The notes under the pieces were generated by a model. That model had not been told where the DNA came from, did not search any database, and saw only the letters and a program-made list of their open reading frames with translations. From Symbiodinium natans (Eukaryota > Sar > Dinophyceae > Suessiales > Symbiodiniaceae), in assembly GCA_905221605.1 (NCBI GenBank), contig CAJNDS010002255.1, positions 251,001 to 315,000 on the forward strand: a stretch of DNA of 64,000 nt, read 5' to 3'. The translations under genes were made by a program, and so were the position numbers. Numbering within the stretch: the stretch's first letter is position 1; each line of letters opens with the position of its first letter. This document shows, one piece after another, positions 49,090 through 59,371 of the stretch.

Positions 49090-49200
49090 GCTGTGGCCCC
49101 CCGCAGCCGCCGACGGCGAGAATGCGGCCCTTCTGGATGGCCGAGGCACCAGTGCTCAGGTCCTCGACGAAGTCCACTTCGCCTTCTTTCAAAAACAGAC
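49090..49200 (-). CDS. exon-like segment with VDFVEDLSTGASAIQKGRI
   Basis: The minus frame reads EGEVDFVEDLSTGASAIQKG and then RILAVGGCGGP. Convincing coding composition and a Gly/Cys-rich end like the repeat exons. Flanked by a CCCTAAA array at 48985-49040. Confidence 0.45.
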
Positions 49201-49754
49201 AAAAACCCCAGGCAGCCGAAACTGCGCAGAGCACGGAGCCTTAGGCGCTTTGTTGTTACTACAACGACTACTACTATGACTACTATGACTGCTCTATAGT
49301 TACTGTAATTACTGCATTGACTCCGATTACTGCAAGTACTAGAATTGCTATACTTTCCATGATTACTATAATTTCTACTATACTTTCTAAAGTTACTATG
49401 ACTAGTAAAGACCCGGAAAGCAGTGGAAGCACCCGCAGCCCATCCCCGACAATAAAACCCCTGGAAGCCAAGGCGAGCAACAGGTGAAAGGAGGAAACAA
49501 AGAGTTATAAAGATCTAACAAAACGAATAACAATAGCATTCATAACAACAACTAACTAACAAACAACATTAATGATCATAGAAGTTTTCCTTATCTTGAA
49601 TACTACACGTCGTGAAGATTAGGACGCTTTCTTCATAAATCAGAACAACAAGTCCGTTCCTTTTTCTTACAATGATGTCCAATTCCAGGTCTCCCGGCCT
49701 GTGGTGTTGCCTACTGCAGCGGGCCTTGTCTCGTCGGGCGAGTGAGGGGGAGGG

Positions 49755-50016
49755 GGTGGGGGTTTAGGGTTTAGGGTTTAGGGTTTAGGGTTTAGGGCTT
49801 AGGGTTTAGGGTTTAGGGTTTAGGGTTTAGGGTTTAGGGTTTAGGGTTTAGGGTTTAGGGTTTAGGGTTTAGGGTTTAGGGTTTAGGGTTTAGGGTTTAG
49901 GGTTAGGTTTAGGGTTTAGGGTTTAGGGTTTAGGGTTTAGGGTTTAGGGTTTAGGGTTTAGGGTTTAGGGTTTAGGGTTTAGGGTTTAGGGTTTAGGGTT
50001 TAGGGTTTAGGGTTTA
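49755..50016 (+). repeat. longest TTTAGGG array in the window
   Basis: About 37 units over 260 bp with only three imperfect ones. It ends in unique sequence on both sides. Confidence 0.97.
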
Positions 50017-50499
50017 CGGAGGAGGGACTTGGCTGCTGAGCTTCCACTGCCACTCTTTCCTCGTAAAACCGGTAAGCCCCCGCAAGTCCGAGGGCAAATC
50101 GGGCTCAGGAGGGCACTGGCTGGACGGCTGCGTGATGATATTGCCTGAGGCTACTGCTTCTGATTCCTACTTCTTCCCACTACTTCTATTACTACAACCA
50201 CTTTTCTATGAGATTTGCTCTCCACTAGCTTTTTCTGTGCTAAACCCTAAACCCCTAAGCTCTAAACCTTGGGACTGCCTTGCGCAAGGCTTCGACTCCC
50301 GAGCTCGGAAAACCCCGCGGAGCTGAGGCACCGTCTCACAATCCATATGGATCCTGCTTTCAGAGGGGAAGGGGGGGGTCCCCAAAATAGGGTTTAGGGT
50401 TTCGGGTTGGGGGTTTAGGGTTTAGGGTCTCCTCTAGGTGTAACCCTAAATTTGTGAAATACCTGCATGGACTGCCGAGCCCAGCTAGGCGCGCACTTA

Positions 50500-50580
50500 G
50501 GCTCCTCCGGAGCCACAGGCGGCTCCCTCATCGTCATCTGCATCATCTGGTGCGACGCCAGAAGCAGAGAGCCTGGCAGA
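50500..50580 (-). CDS. exon-like Gly-rich repeat with acidic loop
   Basis: The minus frame reads ARLSASGVAPDDADDDEGAA and then CGSGGA: the SASG turn, acidic loop and Cys/Gly end of this repeat family. It follows the exon at 50925-51010 in gene order. The frame was chosen by family resemblance; the acceptor phase is not certain. Confidence 0.45.
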
Positions 50581-50924
50581 CCAATGAAAGCTTGTAGGGT
50601 TTCTTCAGAGTTGGGGTTTCAGGCTCAAGCTCCTGCATGTTTTCTTTCTTTCATGCCCACCTACCTCCACTCCACTCTCCGTTCTGGGCATGGCCACGAT
50701 GGCGACTGCGAGCACATAAGGATCCGACCGGCCCAAGGACTCTTCGACTCTTCCCAAGCATGCTGTATCAAGATGTATCAAGCCAGCCTGCACATCCTTC
50801 CGACTACGTTGTTTTTTTCAGAAATGCGGTCGTTACCTTACATTGCTGTTGCTTGTATTTGTGTCTTTGTCTGTACAGGGCTTATGAGCATGCGCAAACC
50901 ACGCCAGCCCCGAATCTGGCAGAG

Positions 50925-51010
50925 GCTGCGTTCCATTGAGGACCAGGGTCTCCGCGTTGAGGCGGATGCGGCCCCCACCAGCCGAGCGCTTGCCCACGTT
51001 CCCTGGCCAG
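50925..51010 (-). CDS. exon-like beta-helix repeat
   Basis: The minus frame reads RSAGGGRIRLNAETLVLNGT. G-G-G-R-I-x-L-x-A-x-x-L-x-L-N-G is the clearest beta-helix repeat motif in the window. Confidence 0.5.
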
Positions 51011-51299
51011 GGGGTTCCGAGAATAGAGGTACCGTTTTGGTGGCTTCCGAAAAAACGGAATTATGGTAGTTTGGTGGCATGTTGTAAGAAGATTACAGTA
51101 TGTTGGAGGTCTACTATCATAAGGACTCTAGTATGTTGGGGGTATATTATGACTGCTTGGGCACTGAGGAGCTCGACCTCCCCCTGCAGCCCGGCCAAAC
51201 TGCCAGGGCGCAAAGGGGTCGCCATGTACTAGCCTTGGCCCAAGGATCGCAGGCCGGGAGCGAGGAAGCCCTACCAGCCTGAACCAGAAACTCTTTAAG

Positions 51300-51420
51300 G
51301 AAGTGCGGGTGCAGCCCAGGCAGCCCGAACCCCAAAGAAGGCGTGAGGCCCTTGAAAGCAGTGTTCAGGTGCCGTGGGTTTCGGGGGTTGTGGGTGATCT
51401 GGCGAAGCTGGACAGGCATC
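51300..51420 (-). CDS. exon-like segment, unassigned
   Basis: The minus frame reads PVQLRQITHNPRNPRHLNTA and then FKGLTPSLGFG. Weak. Confidence 0.25.
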
Positions 51421-51597
51421 GCTTAAGAGCTACTTGAAGGCATCAGTTTCCACAATCCCGCGCGTGCCACGTCCCCATGGAATATCTGTTGGGCAAAACC
51501 CTGAGACAGGAAATCCCAGTAAAGCAGCTGCCAAGAGAACTGACGAGTCCATGGCCTATGATGTGCAGCGTTACTCTGCTTTGGGCGCCCCTTTGGG

Positions 51598-51890
51598 ACC
51601 CTAAACCCTAAACCCTAAACCCCAAAACCCTAAACCCTAAACCCTAAACCCCAAAACCCTAAACCCTAAACCCTAAATTTCATGCGTGCATCTTAGGAGC
51701 GCTAAGCGCTTCTGCAGCTGCGCATCCTCACCCGAGCAGCCGGCGACCGTCCCTGGAGAGCGGTGGCAAGGCGCAGTTCACGGCAACGTCATGAGTTCAG
51801 GGTTTAGGGTTTAAGGTTCAGGGTTCAGGGTTTAGGGTTTAGGGTTTAGGGTTTAGGGTTTAGGGTTTAGGGTTTTTTAGGGCTTAGAGC
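51598..51890. repeat. converging CCCTAAA and TTTAGGG arrays
   Basis: Reverse units at 51598-51680, forward units at 51800-51890, about 120 bp of unique sequence between. Confidence 0.9.
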
Positions 51891-51999
51891 TGGAAACTCG
51901 ACATTCTGGTCTCATCTTCGGGCACCCTCAAAAACTGTTTCAGAGTACCCGGACCATCAACTCCAGGAGGGTTGCCTGTGCGCCTTCATCCGTCGCGCC

Positions 52000-52325
52000 C
52001 TAAACCCTAAACCCTAAACCCTAAACCCTAAACCCTAGACCCTAAACCCTAAACCCTAAACCCTAAACCCTAAACCCTAAACCCTAAACCCTAAACCCTA
52101 AAGCCCAAGCCCCCCATCCCCGATTCGTGAGCCCGAAGAGGTGGCCTCCGAGGCCGCCATGTGAGGCACCACGCTGGGGGGAGGACCACAGCTTTGCAGA
52201 GGCATCGCCTGCAGGTTTTTCTAGGGTTTAGGGTTTAGGGTTTAGGGTTTAGGGTTTAGGGTTTAGGGTTTAGGGTTTAGGGTTTAGGGTTTAGGGTCTA
52301 GGGTTTAGGGTTTAGGGTTTAGAAA
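52000..52325. repeat. CCCTAAA array, exon-like gap, TTTAGGG array
   Basis: Reverse units at 52000-52105 and forward units at 52222-52325. The 52125-52210 gap is open on minus: one frame has GASHGGLGGHLFGL (Gly-rich repeat style), another has AMPLQSCGPPPSVVPHMAAS. It may be an exon, frame undecided. Confidence 0.8.
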
Positions 52326-52504
52326 AGGTTAGTATAGGGGTCGTCTTCGTTTATCTAAAGAAGATCCTGACAGGGAAGAAGATGATGCCTTTGGAGGTAC
52401 AGGGTTCAGGTAAAGTGTTTACGAGGTTTAGGGTGTAGGGGGTTTAGGGCTCAGAAGCTTTAGGGTGCTAGGTTTTGTTTAGGGGTTTTCGAGTAGCCTC
52501 GGAC

Positions 52505-52590
52505 CTGTCTCAGGTAGTGGTTTCCCGGCAAAGTAGTTCTTCGGATGAGGACTTCTTCGACTCGGACGTCCGGCTCGGAGACGCAGGACA
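52505..52590 (-). CDS. exon-like segment with CVSEPDVRVEEVLIRRTTL
   Basis: The minus frame reads CVSEPDVRVEEVLIRRTTLP and then GNHYLRQV, between telomere arrays. Beta-strand-like. Confidence 0.4.
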
Positions 52591-52807
52591 GCCTAAACCC
52601 TAAACCCTAAACCCTAAACCCTAAAACCAAAGTGGGCAAGGCTGTGGAGCTCAGGGGTTCAGGGATTCTAGAGGTTTGGAGCGCAACCATCCACCTGGGC
52701 TCCAGGGCTCCAGGGCGCCGAGTTGAGCGTAGAGGGTTTAGGAATGGGTGGCTGAATTGTTTCCTTGCTACATATGCAATTACAGTATACTTGTGTTTAG
52801 ACACTAT

Positions 52808-52920
52808 ATACATATATATATATATATATATAATATGTGTGTGTGCATACTTTTTGCGACTTTCTATATTAGATTACACTGTAACTTATATATATATATA
52901 TGTATATATATATGTATGAT
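52808..52920. repeat. TA-rich microsatellites
   Basis: TATATA runs at 52808-52835 and 52880-52920. No gene. Confidence 0.85.
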
Positions 52921-52976
52921 ATGACATTAGACTACACTGTAAATACACATATTCAACACGACCTCTCAGCTCCCAG

Positions 52977-53058
52977 CTGGCCACGTTTGTGTTCGGCTCA
53001 GGGGAGTGCGACGTGCCGTTCGAGCCTGAGCTGAGGCGGGCTCGATGGCAAGGCAGGG
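52977..53058 (+). CDS. plus-strand exon-like segment
   Basis: The plus frame reads TFVFGSGECDVPFEPELRRA. A second plus-strand piece at 53653-53730 reads AVSEDQDDFRLDDHGGTVQQ. If real, they run against the general minus direction. Confidence 0.25.
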
Positions 53059-53109
53059 GCTTTATGGGTTTAGGCGCTTATGGGTTTAGGCGCTTAGGGG
53101 TTTAGGGGT

Positions 53110-53175
53110 TTAGGGGTTTAGGGTTTAGGGTTTAGGGTTTAGGGTTTAGGGTTTAGGGTTTAGGGTTTAGGGATG
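53110..53175 (+). repeat. TTTAGGG array
   Basis: About eight units followed by diverged ones. Confidence 0.9.
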
Positions 53176-53529
53176 TTTCGGGGCTTAGGGTTTAGGGCTG
53201 TAGGGTTTAGGGATATTCAGGCTTAGGGGGATTTTGGGTTTAGGGATATTTAGGGCTCTGGGATTTTGGGTAAGAATGGGATCCTATACCCCCATTCACA
53301 ATAAGGGTTCATGGGTTGGGGACATTAGGGGTTCTTGAAGGGCCCCCAGTATTTCAAGAGACATGCAGCTTGCCCGAGGCCTCGACTGATCTCCGAGTTG
53401 TCCGAGATGATGACCTCGGAATCCGGAGGCCCAAGGCTTCCAAGATTCCAACGCCTGAGGGCCCGCAAGGGCCCCCGAAATCCCAAATGCGCGATCCACG
53501 CTCCGACTCACTCCAACCATCCCCAGGGG

Positions 53530-53645
53530 ACTAAAGGAGGGACCCTTATAAGGGACCTTCGGGGTTATGTAGGGGTTATTTGGGGGCTACTTATACAGGC
53601 ATGTAGGGATTATATTACCCCTTAACATCCCCTGTATACGCCCCA
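53530..53645. mobile_element. MITE family C, copy 1
   Basis: AGGAGGGACCCTTATAAGGG then TTTGGGGGCTACTTATACAG; the reversed copy at 61205-61325 carries the same blocks in the same order. Confidence 0.55.
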
Positions 53646-53811
53646 AACTGCTGTCTCTGAGGACCAGGACGACTTTCGCTTGGATGACCACGGTGGGACA
53701 GTGCAGCAGCGAGCCTGGAAACCCCTATGAATGCCCACCAAAGATCCTAGGGTTTAGGGTTTAGAGTTTCTAAGGGTATTTCCTTGTCCCTTCGTATGGG
53801 CCCTTCAAAGG

Positions 53812-53875
53812 TTATATATATATATATATATATGCCATATACATATATATATCTCTCTATATATATATATGGTCA
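53812..53875. repeat. TA-rich microsatellite
   Basis: Interrupted TA repeat. 53880-54040 is unassigned. Confidence 0.85.
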
Positions 53876-54039
53876 CCCCCCCCCCCAATGGACCCACCGC
53901 GGGCCTTGATCTTTGCAAAAGTACCGCAAATACCGATAAAACCTATGCTGTCTGGTGATTTTCCGGTGACCGGATTTTTGACTGTATTCCTTAATTCACC
54001 CTCTCACACACGCACGGAGGGTTTTTCTTTCTGTTGGCT

Positions 54040-55450
54040 TTTGTTTATAATTTAAGATCTAGGCATTTAAACCTAAGCCTGCAAAAAAAAACCTTAACCT
54101 TTAAACCCTGTAGGGTTAAGGTTTAAAGGTTAAGGGTTTAAGATTTAGGCATTTGAACCTATGCCGGTAATTAAAGCTAAGCCCTTAACCTTTAAATTCT
54201 ATCGGGTTGAGATTTTTACAGGTTTAGGGTTTAAGATGTAGGCATTTAAACCTAAGCCTGCAACTAATTTTAAACCCTTAACCTTTAAACCCTGTAGGGT
54301 TAAAGTTTAGAGGCTTAGGGTTTAATATTTAGCCATTTAAACCTGCAGCCAAGCCCTTAACCTTTAAACCCTATAGGGTTAAGATTTTTAAAGGTTTAGG
54401 ATATAAGATGTAGGAATGTAAACCTAATTAAGCCTGCAACTAATTTTAAACCCTTAACCTTTAAACCCTGTTGGGCTAAGGTTTAAAGGTTTCGGGCTTA
54501 AGATTTAGGCATTTAAACCTATTCCGGCAATTTACGCTAAGCCTCTAACCTTTAAACCCTATAGGGTTAAGATATTTAAAGGTTTAGGGTTTAAGTTTAA
54601 GGTTTAGGTATTTAGACCTATGCCGGCAGTTCATATTGAACCCTTAACCTTAAACCCCATAGGGATGAGATTTAAAGGTTTAGGATTCTTTACTTAGACA
54701 TTTAAATCCAAGCTGACGATTCAACCTAAACCCTTAACCTTTAAACCCTATAGGGTGAAGGTTTAAAGTTTTAGGGTTTAAGATTCAGACATTTAAACCT
54801 AAGACAGCGATTAACACTAAGCCCTTAACCTTTAAACCCTATAGGGTTAAGGTTTAAAGGTTTGGGGTTTAAGATTCAGGCATTTAAAGCTAAGTATGTA
54901 ATCAATTTGTCACCCTTAACACCTCTAAACTCTGTAGTGTGAAGGTTTAAAGGCTTAGGGTTTAAAAAAACCTAAGCCCCCTAAGCCCATAGAGTTTAAA
55001 CCTTAAGTGTTTAAGGTTTACGCATCTATTCCTTAACCCTAAACCCTCTAGGGTCAGGACCCTAAAGCCCTCGGCAATCAAGCCTAAACCCTTGACCTTC
55101 AAACCCCATAGGATGAAGGTTTAAAGGTTTGGGGTTTAAGACTTAGGCATTTAAACCTAGAGGGCATTTAAGCCTTAATCCTAAACCCTCTAGGGTCAGA
55201 ACCTTAGCACCCTATAGGGGTCTAGCACGTTCAAAGGCTTGAACCCTACAGGCGCTGAAGGTATACATGTCCTATCGGTTTTTAAACCATGACACCCTGT
55301 AAGAAGGTTTAGGGTCTTTTCGGGGTCTATCTCTAAATTTCTCACGGGGTTAACCCTGCAGGGTTTAAAGTTAAAGGTTTAGGGTTAAAGGTTAAGGCAA
55401 TACCTATAGGATTAGAACCTTATAACCCTGTAGTGCATGAGGCTTAAACC
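54040..55450. repeat. array of about 92-bp dyad-symmetric units
   Basis: At least ten diverged units. Each is centred on CCCTATAGGG or CCCTGTAGGG flanked by AACCTTTAAA and TTTAAAGGTT arms, with a spacer carrying GGCATTTAAACCTA. Centres lie near 54108, 54198, 54290, 54371, 54468, 54560, 54656, 54749, 54839 and 54932, spaced about 81-97 bp; more decayed units follow to 55450. AT-rich, no coding. It abuts the second palindrome array. Confidence 0.85.
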
Positions 55451-55460
55451 CCTAAAACTT

Positions 55461-56515
55461 AACCATCTTTTTCTCGAGAAAACCAAAAAAAACCAAAAAA
55501 ACCAAAAAACACCAAAAAAACCAAAAAAACCAAAAAAACCATCTTTTCCAAAACTATGGGGCTGGGGCCTCCAAAAGATGGTTTTTTTGGTTTTCTCGAG
55601 AAAAAGATGGTTTTTTTGGTTCGAAACCATCTTTTTCTCGAGAAGAAGATGGTTTTTGAGCAGCCGCTCTTCGAAAAACCATCTTTTTCTCGAGAAAAAG
55701 ATGGTTTTTAGAGATCTTACCCTGGAAAAACCATCTTTTTCTCGAGAAAAAGATGGTTTCCGGAGGTCTTGTCCTGGTAAAACCATCTTTTTCTCGAGAA
55801 AAAGATGGTTTTTGGAGGTCTTCTCCTGGTAAAACCATCTTTTTCTCGAGAAAAAGATGGTTTTTTCGAAGGATGGTTGTTCAAAACAATCTTTTTCTCG
55901 AGAAAAAGATGGTTTCGAACCAAAAAACCATCTTTTTCTCGAGAAAACCAAAAAAACCAAAAAAACCAAAAAAACCATCTTTTCCAAAACTATGGGGCTG
56001 GGGCCTTCAAGAGATGGTTTTTTTGGTTTTCTCGAGAAAAAGATGGTTTTTTTGGTTCGGAACCATCTTTTTCTCGAGAAAAAGATGGTTTTTGAGCAGC
56101 CGCTCTTCGAAAAACCATCTTTTTCTCGAGAAAAAGATGGTTTTTGGAGATCTTGTCCTGGAAAAACCATCTTTTTCTCGAGAAAAAGATGGTTTCCGGA
56201 GGTCTTGTCCTGGTAAAACCATCTTTTTCTCGAGAAAAAAGATGGTTTTTGGAGGTCTTGTCCTGGTAAAACCATCTTTTTCTCGAGAAAAAGATGGTTT
56301 TTAGAAGAGCGGCTGCTCAAAAACCATCTTTTTCTAGAGAAAAAGATGGTTTCGAACCAAAAAAACCATCTTTTTCTCGAGAAAACCAAAAAAACCATCT
56401 TTTGGAGGCCCCAGCCCCATAGTTTTGGAAAAGATGGTTTTTTTGGTTTTTTTGGTTTTTTTGGTTTTTTTGGTTTTTTGGATTTTTTTGGATTTTTTTG
56501 GTTTGTTGGTTTTTG
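55461..56515. repeat. 17-copy XhoI-centred palindrome array, 52-bp period
   Basis: The repeated core is a 26-bp perfect palindrome, half-site CCATCTTTTTCTC then its complement, centred on CTCGAG. CTCGAG (or one CTAGAG) begins at 55473, 55595, 55637, 55689, 55741, 55793, 55845, 55897, 55938, 56031, 56073, 56125, 56177, 56229, 56282, 56334 and 56376. Two runs keep an almost strict 52-bp period with 26-bp spacers, and spacer types recur in the same order in both runs. A 43-bp block (55539-55581) recurs at 55975-56017 and, inverted and identical, at 56395-56437. CCAAAAAA repeats at the left end face GGTTTTTT repeats at the right end, giving the whole structure inverted ends. Long open frames on both strands are by-products of the palindromes. 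Confidence 0.95.
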
Positions 56516-56834
56516 TTAGTTTCTTGTTTTTTTGTTTTTTGCCTTGATCTGGCTAGGACTCGGCTGCCATCCGCGGTGGGTCCATTGGGGGGGGGTGAGC
56601 ATATATATATATGTACACCCCTTATATACACCATACAACATACTTCATATCACGGGCCATGTAGCTACCCTTAGAAAAGAGGTGCTTAGGACGTTTTAGG
56701 CTCAGTTTAGGGTTCAGGGTTTGTAGGGGCGGTTTAGGGTTCAGAGAGTTCAGCGGGTTGGGTAGGGCCTTGCATGGTTGCAGGGTTCATTGTTTAGATC
56801 TGGAATTTTTTAGGGCTCTAGGGTTTTTTGAATC

Positions 56835-56955
56835 CGAAACCCCAAACCTCAAACCCCAAACCCCAAACCCCAAACCCTAAACCCTAAACCCCAAACCCTA
56901 AACCCTAAACCCCAAACCCCAAACCCTCAACCCTAAACCCCAAACCCCAAACCCC
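56835..56955 (-). repeat. CCCCAAA/CCCTAAA array
   Basis: About 17 units mixing CCCCAAA and CCCTAAA. Confidence 0.9.
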
Positions 56956-56964
56956 AGATCCTGC

Positions 56965-57080
56965 AGAGGGCCTTCCAGCAGACTGAAGGTTCCAGGGATG
57001 GCAATCTCGATGCGCACGCTCTCGTAGGAAGAGGCCCGGTTGGCACAAAGCCACCATCCCCCGCGAAATTCAATGTTCCC
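56965..57080 (-). CDS. exon-like beta-strand segment
   Basis: The minus frame reads NRASSYESVRIEIAIPGTFS, alternating like the beta-helix exons. It lies between two telomere-type arrays. Weak to moderate. Confidence 0.35.
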
Positions 57081-57089
57081 TGGGCTTAG

Positions 57090-57190
57090 GGTTTGGGGAT
57101 TTGGGGTTTAGGGTTCAGGGTTCAGGGTTTAGGGTTTAGGGTTTAGGGTTTAGGGATTAGGGCTTAGGGTTTAGGGTTTAGGGTTTAGGC
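57090..57190 (+). repeat. TTTAGGG array
   Basis: About 13 units with TTCAGGG and ATTAGGG variants. A further short array lies at 57325-57372. Confidence 0.9.
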
Positions 57191-57384
57191 ATAGTAAAGA
57201 CTGGAAGGGAGACGTGGAAAGAAGCTGGCAGGGGGAGCCAGGAACTTTGCTGTGCCAACAAGTCACCGGACCATCGCACTTTCTGCTCCCGTGAGAAGGT
57301 CCGATTGCCTGTCACGACCTTGACAGGGTTTAGGGTTTAGGGTTTAGGGTTTAGGGTTTAGGGTTTCGGGTTTAGAGAGCACCA

Positions 57385-57660
57385 GCCTCAACAGCTCTCA
57401 AGTACATGACCCCAAAGCTGAGGCCAAGCACGCAGGTGTTTCCCTTGATGCTGGAGCATATACCTGCAAAGCGCGCGGAGGGTTCCTTTGTGCGCAAAGT
57501 CACCCAAGAGCCGAACACGCCGCGGCACCGTGTTTCCAAGCGGCCACCGGAACGCAGACCCAAAGGCAAACGGGCCTCGAAAGTCTTCGTCTGCTGCGCC
57601 TACTTGACAGCGCGGGCATGGAAGATCTGAGGGCCACGCCAATACCAAGCACTCATGGTT
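57385..57660 (-). CDS. open segment, strand and frame uncertain
   Basis: Several frames are open. Minus reads GNTCVLGLSFGVMYLRAVEA (membrane-like); plus reads PLMLEHIPAKRAEGSFVRK. Coding of some kind is likely but unresolved. 57680-58150 is unassigned. Confidence 0.25.
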
Positions 57661-58159
57661 CGCCATCAATGCGCCGACGCTTTTTCTTGATGGAAACAGA
57701 TTGCAAACATCTGTAAAGTCTCATCCCCGAAACCCTAAAACCCTAAACCCTAAAACTCGAAATCTCTAAGACCCTAAACCCGAAGCACTTCTACACGGAT
57801 CGGATCCAGACTCCGTCTACTGTCTACCCGCTGTCTTGAAAGAGCTGCGCATTTCGTAGATGGCCACAGGACAAGAATCCAGGAAAACTCGACGCCTGCT
57901 GCTCCTGTCAAGGGCTATCAAGGGCGTGCAATCAAGGGCTACAATTTCTGCGCTGGCTGTTGAAACGGGCCATCACATAATCTTGAAGATGTGCCCTGGT
58001 CGGTTCGAGGGCCAAAGACTCAGACTGAGCCTTCGAAGGACAACATTCGAAGTAAAATGCTTCCTTTGTACACGCGGCCATCGGCCCCGCACAAGCTGCC
58101 ACTCGATTCTAGCGACCAGGTAGGAGCCCGAACGACACCGCTTAGGGTGGGCCAGTGGG

Positions 58160-58575
58160 TCATCTTCGGCGCTCGCGCGGCGCGCGCATTTCTCGCCACC
58201 CATCTCGGCCATCTCGCCCATCCCGCCCCTCCCGCCCTCGGCCATCACGACCCTCGCGGCCGTCGCGGCCATCGCGGCCATCGCGGTCATCACGGCCGTC
58301 GCGACCGTCGCGGCCATCACGGCCGCCGCGGCCATCTCTGGGATCCCGGACTTCCCGACCTTCCCGACCTTCCCGACCTTCCCGGCCGTCTCTGGGATCT
58401 CGCATGTCTCGGTGGTCCCGCTCTCGGTGTGCTTCTCGCCCATCCCGGACATCTCGAGGATCCCTCTCTCGTCCTTCCCGTGGCCTTCCTTCCCTGGCCT
58501 CTGGAGCCTCTCGGTAGCCGTGGTTTCCACGATCTCCTCCTCGGCAAGTGGAGTGCTGCCACTTGCTTCTACACG
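58160..58575 (-). CDS. Arg-Asp/Arg-Glu/Gly repeat segment
   Basis: One minus frame is continuous and made of RD, RE and DGR repeats: REGRERDPRDVRDGREAHRE early, then GRDGRDGRDGRDDRDGRDGR. Mixed Arg-Asp/Glu dipeptides are typical of RNA-processing proteins (RD/RE domains). The plus strand gives SRPSRP repeats, a shadow reading. It may be the C-terminal part of the gene whose RGG-like piece lies at 59150-59255. Confidence 0.5.
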
Positions 58576-58584
58576 GGGGTTTCC

Positions 58585-58672
58585 GATACCAGGGGTACCT
58601 TCTTGGGGTCCTGATTGTAAGGGGATCCTACTATTAAGGGGGCTATGATAGGGATCCCTCGTTCTCGTAGAC
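58585..58672. mobile_element. MITE family B, copy 3
   Basis: GGGGTACCTTCTTGGGGTCC, then AAGGGGATCCTACTATTAAG. Closely related to 25300-25370. 58680-58975 has no gene. Confidence 0.65.
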
Positions 58673-58977
58673 CACATTGATTCTACATTGATTCTGCATG
58701 CTTTTGCACACACTGCTCACCATGTCTGAGTCTCAAACCTGCATGTCGTTGAGGTCAACCAAACACTCATAGAATTCCAGAGCTCGGCACAAACGTCAGC
58801 TTACGTGATAGAACAAGTCAGCAGGGTCATGCTTTTACTGGGCAAGGTCATTTTTGCTACTGGGCAAGGTCGATCTATAAGTGAAATATGTTCTTAATGT
58901 TATGGGATTCATTGGGCGGGTGGACATTTTTTTGGAATAATTGCTTTACTTTCACGTAGTGAATGCTTGGACTTGAG

Positions 58978-59140
58978 ATGACCCTAAACCCTAAACCCTA
59001 AAACCCTAAACCCTAAACCCTTAAACCCTAAACCCTAAACCCTAAACCCTAAACCCTAAACCCTAAACCCTAAACCCTAAACCCTAAACCCTAAACCCTA
59101 AACCCTAAACCCTAAACCCTAAACCCTAAACCCTGCCCCC
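58978..59140 (-). repeat. CCCTAAA array
   Basis: About 22 near-perfect units. Confidence 0.97.
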
Positions 59141-59149
59141 CTCCCCTGG

Positions 59150-59255
59150 GTCCCCGGCCGCGCTCGGGTGCCCGTTCGGGCGCAGGCCGCGCGTTCCGGG
59201 GCGCAGCAGCCGGCGGAGCCCTGGGCTTGCCTTTGCCCTCACTCTCGGAGGCACC
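59150..59255 (-). CDS. RGG-like, Pro/Ala/Arg-rich exon
   Basis: The minus frame reads ASESEGKGKPRAPPAAAPRN and then ERGRGPRGGG. RGG-type tails bind RNA. It lies between telomere arrays, upstream in gene order of the Arg-Asp segment. Confidence 0.45.
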
Positions 59256-59261
59256 TCAGGA

Positions 59262-59330
59262 TACTTTAGGGTTTAGGGTTTAGGGTTTAGGGTTTAGGGT
59301 TTAGGGTTTAGGGTTTAGGGTGTAGGGTGA
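59262..59330 (+). repeat. TTTAGGG array
   Basis: About nine perfect units. Confidence 0.95.
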
Positions 59331-59371
59331 TAGATTGAGGCTTGAGAGGACAGGATTCTTTAACAGCTGCG

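Noticed and set aside
49755-50016. Chromosome end or telomere
   Set aside because: The array has unique sequence and exon-like segments on both sides.
55412-56398. A 328-codon minus open frame and similar plus frames with repeated EKDGF and SRKRWF
   Set aside because: The palindromes read almost the same on both strands, so stop-free frames arise on both. No codon bias or homology supports a protein.
55461-56515. CRISPR array
   Set aside because: The repeats are perfect palindromes with recurring, not unique, spacers; the host is eukaryotic and no cas-like gene is present.
58155-58517. Plus-strand Ser-Arg-Pro repeat protein
   Set aside because: The opposite strand gives RD/RE repeats in line with neighbouring minus-strand exons; the plus frame is the likelier shadow.
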